DNA of 64,000 nt from Oscillospiraceae bacterium. Its GTDB lineage: Bacteria > Bacillota > Clostridia > Oscillospirales > Oscillospiraceae. Position 1 is the first letter of the stretch, and the number at the start of each line of letters is the position of its first letter. This document shows, piece after piece, positions 59,601 through 64,000 of the stretch. The notes beneath the pieces were generated by a model, which made no database searches, was not told the DNA's origin, and worked only from the letters and a program-made list of their open reading frames with translations. The position numbers and the translations under genes were made by a program. Location of the stretch: contig JAFQFA010000002.1 in NCBI GenBank assembly GCA_017398725.1, positions 1 to 64,000 of the forward strand. Reading direction: 5' to 3'.

Positions 59601-60942
59601 CCGTGCAGGTACGGTTGGCACTGTGGCGGAAAAGACAGCCTTCGGCTATGTAAAAAAGTACATGGAAGAGCGGGGGAAATCCGCCACCAATGCGGAAAAG
59701 AGCCGGCTCGCTGCCGGTTGCGTAGGCGTGCGCCGTACTACCGGTCAGCACCCCGGCGGTCTGGTGGTTATCCCGCAGGAAAACGAAATTTGGGATTTCT
59801 GTCCGGTGCAGCATCCGGCAGATGATCCAAAATCCGACCAGATCACCACCCATTTTGAATATCACTCCATGGAAGAAAACCTGCTGAAGCTGGATATGTT
59901 GGGCCATGATGATCCCACCATGATCCGTATGATGGAGGATATGACCGGCGTGGATGCAAAGCAGATCCCCTTGGATGATAAAGACACCATGTCTATTTTT
60001 ACCTCTTCCAAGGTGCTGGGTTATGAGGATGATCCCATTCTCGGCCCTACCGGAGCGGTGGCGGTGCCGGAGTTTAATACCCGGTTTACCCGGGGTGTGC
60101 TTCTGGACACGATGCCGGAAAAATTTGATTTTCTGGTGCGGATCTCCGGCTATACCCACGGCACCGATGTGTGGCTGGGTAATGCGAAGGACCTGATCAC
60201 TTCCAAAACAGCCACTGTGGACCAGACCATCGGCTGTCGTGATGATATTATGATCTATCTGATCTCCTGCGGCATCCCGGAAAAGCGGGCTTTCAAAATC
60301 ATGGAAGCGGTTCGTAAGGGGAAAGGCCTGCCGGAGGGCGCGGAGCAGGAAATGATCGATGCCGGTGTGCCGGATTGGTATATCGGCTCCTGTAAGAAGA
60401 TCAAATATCTCTTCCCCAAAGCCCATGCGGTGGCGTATGTTATGATGGCGTTTCGTATTGCGTGGTTTAAGGTCAATCATCCCCTTGCGTTCTATGCGGC
60501 ATATTTCTACCGCCGCAGTCAGAAGGGCGGCTTTGACGCGGTGTTGATGACCAAGGGAATTGACCGGGTGAAAGAAAATATCAAGGCCATCGACGATAAT
60601 GAGGATGCCACCGCCAAGGATGAAGACTTGCTGACAACCTTGGAAGTGGTCTATGAGTTTTATCTGCGTGGTCTGGACTTTTTACCCATTGACCTTTATA
60701 AGAGCGATGCTACCAAGTTCCTCATTGAGGACGGAAAGATCCGCCCGCCCTTCGTTGCGATTTCCGGCTTGGGTGAAAGCGCCGCGGAAGACCTTGTTCG
60801 GGGCAGAGAGGGTAGAACATTTATTTCTATGGAAGAGGTTTCTATCGCCTGTCCCAAGGTCTCCAAGACCCATATGCAGATGCTCAAAGAGGCAGGCGCA
60901 TTCGGCTCTATGCCGGAGACGAATCAAGTCAGTTTGTTCTAA
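56620..60942 (+). CDS. polC: DNA polymerase III alpha subunit, Gram-positive type (PolC)
   Basis: 1440 residues, full length. Domains in order: N-terminal region, OB fold (about 215-305), PHP domain (V-E-L-H-L-H-T-V-M-S at about 323) split by the DEDDh proofreading exonuclease (F-D-L-E-T-T-G-L-Y near 419; V-A-H-N-A-E-F-D near 493), palm with Y-L-V-G-S-R-G-S-V-G-S-S, the zinc site with two Cys pairs, catalytic V-P-D-I-D-L-N-F-S-G near 968, fingers with I-G-C-R-D-D-I and F-P-K-A-H-A-V-A-Y, and a C-terminal clamp-binding tail N-Q-V-S-L-F. It is the replicative polymerase. It ends the conserved block and is the internal reference for the PolC-like gene at 8208-9635. Confidence 0.98.
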   Translation: MEEHILFLNMFSAFEPDEATGVCFANTQILSADVDAQHRKIEMTLYSPAYIPASVMQSVRQQVMAAYGLADLRIMATFPPTEITRMEADDLMALFVAENSMTRGFLAGAQWLWDANVLTVKLRANGKKILEECIPSVKRALHAQFGVMVDIQIEAAQNLDGQALFDAMEKMRQSVLNDLPRVAEPAVQAQQAAPAQQTIFGKPFKGSAIPMQDLTLDMGFVIVEGRVFNVEHKELSKRNAWVINFDITDHTSSIRVSRFMENKDAKPILEGISVGGVVKVQGKLLIDNYTNELTLRPNAIMPGTMPKRKDLAKGDKRVELHLHTVMSNMDALTNTKAAIKQAAAWGHRAIAITDHGCVQSFTDALHVVEDWKGAPKVAGTDQDIKILYGCEGYYINDVDDRLAVRGNADGDLTEYVAFDLETTGLYARRDKIIEIGAVRMRNGQEIARFQTFVDPCKKLEKRTTDLTGISDDMLVGAPKIQQALQEFLDFVGGSVLVAHNAEFDVTFIQWACKAQGIAYELTSVDTLTLSQNLLPGLNKYTLDTVAKHFELEDFNHHRAGDDALICGKIMAKLLPLLEERNIRNLADINPLMTSLRPAHRQEGVHCQHIVLFAKNQTGLRNLYRLISEANLKFFRKFPRIFKSELIKYREGLIIGSACENNEVFQAVISGKDDGELARLASFYDYLEVQPISNNRFMLEAKKEGEESIAENEEELRNFNKKIVELGEKLNKMVVATGDVHFLNPEDEIFRHILLATKGFSDCDNPNPLYFRTTDEMLQEFAYLGEEKAREVVITNPNIITDMCDTVRPVPHNLFAPSIENSVEDLKSLVYGKLHRLYGENPPELMVKRIETELGDIINCHYDVIYMSAQKLVQNSLEHGYLVGSRGSVGSSIVAYMSGITEVNSFPPHYRCPNPECKYTTFDVPPGFGCGADLPDEVCPKCGTRFEKDGFNIPFETFLGFGGDKVPDIDLNFSGEYQARAHAYCTQMFGPSHVFRAGTVGTVAEKTAFGYVKKYMEERGKSATNAEKSRLAAGCVGVRRTTGQHPGGLVVIPQENEIWDFCPVQHPADDPKSDQITTHFEYHSMEENLLKLDMLGHDDPTMIRMMEDMTGVDAKQIPLDDKDTMSIFTSSKVLGYEDDPILGPTGAVAVPEFNTRFTRGVLLDTMPEKFDFLVRISGYTHGTDVWLGNAKDLITSKTATVDQTIGCRDDIMIYLISCGIPEKRAFKIMEAVRKGKGLPEGAEQEMIDAGVPDWYIGSCKKIKYLFPKAHAVAYVMMAFRIAWFKVNHPLAFYAAYFYRRSQKGGFDAVLMTKGIDRVKENIKAIDDNEDATAKDEDLLTTLEVVYEFYLRGLDFLPIDLYKSDATKFLIEDGKIRPPFVAISGLGESAAEDLVRGREGRTFISMEEVSIACPKVSKTHMQMLKEAGAFGSMPETNQVSLF

Positions 60943-60954
60943 GGAGGTATTTTC

Positions 60955-61722
60955 ATGCAGGACATCGGAACCCAGTTTCATATTCGCTGTAATCCCGGCG
61001 ACGTAGGTAAATATTGCTTCCTACCCGGTGATCCGGGGCGCTGCGAGGCCATTGCCGCATACTTTGATGATCCGGTGCATATCGGCATGAACCGGGAGTA
61101 TAACATTTACACCGGTACCCTGTTGGGACAAAAGGTAAGTGTCTGCTCCACCGGTATCGGCGGTCCTTCTGCCTCCATTGCCATGGAGGAACTGGTTGCC
61201 ATCGGTGCGGATACCTTCATTCGCATCGGCACTTGCGGTGGTATTGCTATGGATGTGCTCCCCGGAGATGTGGTGGTAGCCACCGGAGCGGTGCGCTATG
61301 AACACACATCCATGGAGTACGCGCCCATCGAGTTTCCTGCCGTACCCGACTTTGATATTGCTACGGCGCTGAAAGCGGCCGGCGAGGAGTTGGGTTATCG
61401 TACCCATACCGGTGTTGTCCAGTGCAAAGATTCCTTCTACGGCCAGCACAGCCCCCAGAAATCCCCTGTTGGCTATGAGCTGCAACAAAAATGGGAATGC
61501 TGGAAGCGGCTTGGTGTGAAAGCCAGCGAGATGGAATCGGCGGCACTGTTCGTGGTGGCGGCCGCCCTTGGTGTCCGCTGCGGCAGCTGTTTCCATGCTG
61601 TGTGGAATCAGGAACGGGAAAAAGCGGGCCTTGCAATGCCAATGTCCGAAGATACCACCGCCGCGATCCGTGTGGGCATTGAAGGAATGAAGCGCATCAT
61701 CCGAGCAGATCTCAATAAATAA
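60955..61722 (+). CDS. udp: Uridine phosphorylase
   Basis: 255 residues of the trimeric/hexameric nucleoside phosphorylase family I: L-P-G-D-P-G-R near 24-30, [12 protein letters not shown] near 63, R-I-G-T-C-G-G near 89 and S-E-M-E-S-A-A-L-F near 188. It splits uridine to uracil and ribose-1-phosphate in pyrimidine salvage. AAGGAGG precedes the ATG, 12 bases after polC. Closely related purine enzymes are possible but the E-M-E-S segment and length favour uridine. Confidence 0.9.
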   Translation: MQDIGTQFHIRCNPGDVGKYCFLPGDPGRCEAIAAYFDDPVHIGMNREYNIYTGTLLGQKVSVCSTGIGGPSASIAMEELVAIGADTFIRIGTCGGIAMDVLPGDVVVATGAVRYEHTSMEYAPIEFPAVPDFDIATALKAAGEELGYRTHTGVVQCKDSFYGQHSPQKSPVGYELQQKWECWKRLGVKASEMESAALFVVAAALGVRCGSCFHAVWNQEREKAGLAMPMSEDTTAAIRVGIEGMKRIIRADLNK

Positions 61723-61723
61723 T

Positions 61724-61755
61724 AAATGCCGCTGTGATCTTCACAGCGGCATTTT
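61724..61755. terminator. Bidirectional terminator
   Basis: AAATGCCGCTGTGA and TCACAGCGGCATTT pair perfectly around TCT, between the convergent udp and EamA genes; A and T runs on both ends serve both directions. Confidence 0.92.
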
Positions 61756-61759
61756 GCCA

Positions 61760-62656
61760 TTATACTTTCTTTTTAGCGGGCAAGTTGATTTGGGAGAGAA
61801 TGACAGCCGCGAACAGCAGCCCGCAACCCAGCAGCTCCCAAGTGCTCATTCGTTCATGAAGAATGATCGCGCCAAAAATTACGGCAAAAACTGACTCCAG
61901 ACTCATAATCAAAGAGGCGGATGCGGGCTCCAGCTCCAACTGACCGAAGATCTGCATCGTGTAGGCTACACCCATGGAAAGGATACCGGCGTAGCACAGA
62001 GGGAACCAGTTTCCAAGCACCGCGTCCATTGTGGTGGTTTCTGTGGAAATCGCCACGATGGCGGACAGAACCGCACACACCGCTACCTGTAAAAGATTCA
62101 GCCGGACCGGATCAACCTGCGGCGCAAAAATATCCACAAAGGTGATCTGCACCGCAAACATCAGGGCGCAGCCAATCAGCAGTAAATCGCCGGTGCTGAT
62201 CTGGGTGACACCTACGCAACTAAGAAAATACAGGCCCATTACTGCCATTAAAACACTGATAGGGATCATTTTGGAGGGTTTTTTCTTCAGGAAAATGCCG
62301 ATAATAGGAACGATCACTATGTACATGGCAGTTAAAAAAGCGCTTTTTCCTGCATCGGTATCCACAAGACCGATCTGCTGCAAGTTGCATGCCAAAAACA
62401 GGGTAATGCCACAAAGCAGACCGCCCAGTAATAACTTTTTGTCATTCCACCGGGCCCAGTAGCCTTTGCCGTCTGCTTTGGAGCGGTCCAGCAAAACAGT
62501 TACGGGAAACAGCGCCAGCACGCCCAAGGAGCAACGAATGGCTTGGAAATAAAAAGGTGTCATACCGGACATTGCCAACCGCTGGGGGATGAAGGTGCTG
62601 CCCCAGATCAGTGTGGCAAGCAGCAACATAAAAATGCCTTTTAATTTGTTTTTCAT
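61760..62656 (-). CDS. EamA/DMT-superfamily transporter
   Basis: 298 residues with ten membrane segments in two EamA halves: W-G-S-T-F-I-P-Q-R-L in the first, and S-L-E-S-V-F-A-V-I-F-G-A-I-I-L-H-E in the second, the classic end motif. It is probably a metabolite or amino-acid exporter; substrate cannot be told. The ATG at 62656 has GGTGAT upstream; a TTG one codon earlier is possible. It diverges from pepF. Confidence 0.93.
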   Translation of the reverse strand: MKNKLKGIFMLLLATLIWGSTFIPQRLAMSGMTPFYFQAIRCSLGVLALFPVTVLLDRSKADGKGYWARWNDKKLLLGGLLCGITLFLACNLQQIGLVDTDAGKSAFLTAMYIVIVPIIGIFLKKKPSKMIPISVLMAVMGLYFLSCVGVTQISTGDLLLIGCALMFAVQITFVDIFAPQVDPVRLNLLQVAVCAVLSAIVAISTETTTMDAVLGNWFPLCYAGILSMGVAYTMQIFGQLELEPASASLIMSLESVFAVIFGAIILHERMSTWELLGCGLLFAAVILSQINLPAKKKV

Positions 62657-62697
62657 CAATAATCACCAAGCGATAATTTAACATATTTCCAAAGGAA

Positions 62698-62726
62698 TTG
62701 CAACCCAAGGTTTTCTGTGATATAAT
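62698..62726 (+). promoter_or_regulatory. Sigma-A promoter of the oligoendopeptidase gene
   Basis: TTGCAA (62698-62703), 17 bases, TATAAT (62721-62726); AAAGGAG and ATG at 62755 follow. Confidence 0.85.
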
Positions 62727-62754
62727 CAAATCAATAACTTAAAGGAGCGATCAT

Positions 62755-64000
62755 ATGAGCCAGCCTATTCGTAAAAGAGCCGAGATCCCTGTGGAAGATA
62801 CTTGGAATCTAGGGGATCTGTATGCATCCGATGATGCATGGGAACAGGATCTGGAACAATTAAAGCAAGAGGGAAGCCTGTTGGCTGCCTACCGTGACCG
62901 TCTGGGGCAGGCGGAAAGCCTTTACGGATATCTTTGCGCGATGGAAAAAGCGGACGAGCGGGCAGACCGTTTGGGAAATTACTGTATGCGAAAGGCCGAT
63001 GAGGATACCCGCAATGCTACCTATCAGGCTATGTCCGGTAAGTTTATGAATGCGGTGGTGGAGTTGGGCGCACAGCTGAGCTTTGAAACGCCGGAGATCA
63101 TGGCGATTGACGATGCAACTTTGGAGGGGTTCTATACTGCGTGTCCCGGCTTGGAGCGGTACCGCCGGTATTTGACAGATATGCGCCGACTGCGGGAGCA
63201 TGTTCTTAGCCCCGCAGAAGAAAAATTGCTGGCATCCGCCGGAGAAATGTCGCAGGCACCGGATAATATTTACAGTCTTTTTGCGGATGCAGACCTGACC
63301 TTCAAGGATACACCGGATGCAGAGGGCAAGCTTCATCCTGTTTCTCAGGGTACCTTTGTTGCCTGTGAGGAAAGCCCGGACCGTGTGCTGCGCAAAAACG
63401 CTTATGAAAGCCTTTACGATGGCTTTACCGCCTTCAAAAACACCGCGGCAGGTCTTTTGAATGCCCAAAATAAGCAGCTGAAGTTCTTTGCAGATGCCCG
63501 TAAATACCCCAGTGCCTTTGAAGCGGCACTGGAGCGCACCAATGTGCCTACTTCTGTATATTTGAACCTGATTGAGGCGGTCCACAACAACGCGGATAAA
63601 ATGCATCGCTATATCCGCCTGCGGAAGAAACTGCTAGGGCTGGATCAATTGCATTTTTATGATATCTATACCCCCTTGGTGCCGGATGTGGATCAGCACA
63701 TTCCCTTTGAACAGGCTAAAAACACGGTGTACGAAGCATTAGCACCCATGGGGGAGGCGTATCGGAAGATCCTGAAAGAGGGGTTTGAAAACCGCTGGAT
63801 CGATGTGTATCAGAATGAAGGTAAGCGCAGCGGCGCCTATTCTGCCGGCGCATCTGTCCATCCCTATGTGCTGCTTAACTATACCGGCACATTGGACAGC
63901 CAGTTTACATTGGCCCATGAGATGGGACATGCGCTCCATTCCTACCTGTCCAATAAGAACCAAAATCCCATTGACGCAAATTATGTGATCTTTGTGGCAG
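62755..64000 (+). CDS. pepF: Oligoendopeptidase F (M3 family), cut by the window end
   Basis: About 415 residues are present, roughly two thirds of the usual 600. The start reads R-A-E-I-P-V-E-D-T-W-N-L-G-D-L-Y-A, a PepF hallmark. Near the right edge are L-N-Y-T-G and the zinc motif T-L-A-H-E-M-G-H-A-L-H-S. It is a cytosolic metallopeptidase that degrades peptides of about 6 to 20 residues. AAAGGAG lies before the ATG at 62755. The 3' end lies outside the window. Confidence 0.95.
   Translation, partial: MSQPIRKRAEIPVEDTWNLGDLYASDDAWEQDLEQLKQEGSLLAAYRDRLGQAESLYGYLCAMEKADERADRLGNYCMRKADEDTRNATYQAMSGKFMNAVVELGAQLSFETPEIMAIDDATLEGFYTACPGLERYRRYLTDMRRLREHVLSPAEEKLLASAGEMSQAPDNIYSLFADADLTFKDTPDAEGKLHPVSQGTFVACEESPDRVLRKNAYESLYDGFTAFKNTAAGLLNAQNKQLKFFADARKYPSAFEAALERTNVPTSVYLNLIEAVHNNADKMHRYIRLRKKLLGLDQLHFYDIYTPLVPDVDQHIPFEQAKNTVYEALAPMGEAYRKILKEGFENRWIDVYQNEGKRSGAYSAGASVHPYVLLNYTGTLDSQFTLAHEMGHALHSYLSNKNQNPIDANYVIFVA

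Noticed and set aside
58546-60480. Long open frame on the minus strand opposite polC
   Set aside because: It lies wholly within the conserved palm and fingers coding region of polC, with Ile/His-rich meaningless translation.

Overview
The window looks like a chromosomal segment of a spore-forming, low-redox-potential gut-type Firmicute of class Clostridia, most likely order Oscillospirales. Evidence: spoIIGA-sigE, a DUF3794/LysM spore-coat type protein, Spo0A-like proteins, Rex, a PolC-type replicase, the conserved pyrH-frr-uppS-cdsA-dxr-rseP-ispG-polC block, and small Clostridia-type proteins such as the CD1871A family. Species cannot be assigned from sequence alone.

Region 1 (1-13.75 kb) is an accessory array of minus-strand genes cut into short operons by a family of similar GC-rich hairpins (955-994, 3647-3680, 5283-5320, 10981-11016, 12450-12485, 13743-13762). 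Its content is striking: a GyrA/ParC-like protein whose catalytic Tyr is Phe, a DnaB C-terminal-domain gene with an in-frame TGA, a macro-domain protein, a BspA-type leucine-rich-repeat protein, a shortened PolC-like protein that has lost a catalytic Asp, a full UvrD/PcrA-like helicase with an extra Cys/His-rich tail, two tandem Spo0A-like regulators, a WYL regulator, a uracil-DNA-glycosylase-fold protein and three unknown proteins. It reads as an island of diverged, partly inactivated copies of the replication and sporulation-control machinery, and is the best candidate here for an undescribed system.

Region 2 (13.8-23.5 kb, plus strand) is a defence island: an HTH-Fic AMP-transferase with its own divergent operator-like repeat, a Gabija pair (GajA OLD-type nuclease, GajB helicase), then a 4.6-kb module of a DUF2971 protein and a SMEK-NACHT-pentapeptide NLR-like protein enclosed by two diverged direct repeats of about 180-205 bp, each headed by a 17-bp-stem hairpin.

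Region 3 (23.7-29.8 kb) is an envelope/redox cluster: an OmpR/HisKA two-component system, a large UGSC-type lipoprotein, a TlpA-like thiol-disulfide lipoprotein, a 47-residue CD1871A CXXC membrane protein and a polytopic 4Fe-4S protein, probably a transmembrane electron-transfer route.

Region 4 (29.8-64 kb) is core chromosome: DUF1294 and WYL genes, endonuclease IV, an FHA-FtsW/RodA plus PBP pair for peptidoglycan synthesis, the livKHMGF branched-chain amino-acid ABC transporter with a strong promoter and terminator, a DUF3794/LysM spore protein, two adjacent CobW/G3E metallochaperone genes (one with a His-rich 72-bp tandem repeat), rarA, DUF951, spoIIGA-sigE, rex with an unusual double dyad at its promoter, glnS, the pyrH-to-polC lipid/isoprenoid/translation/replication block, uridine phosphorylase, an EamA transporter and the start of an M3 oligoendopeptidase cut by the window edge. 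The authentic PolC at 56.6-60.9 kb serves as an internal reference for the degenerate PolC-like gene at 8.2-9.6 kb.
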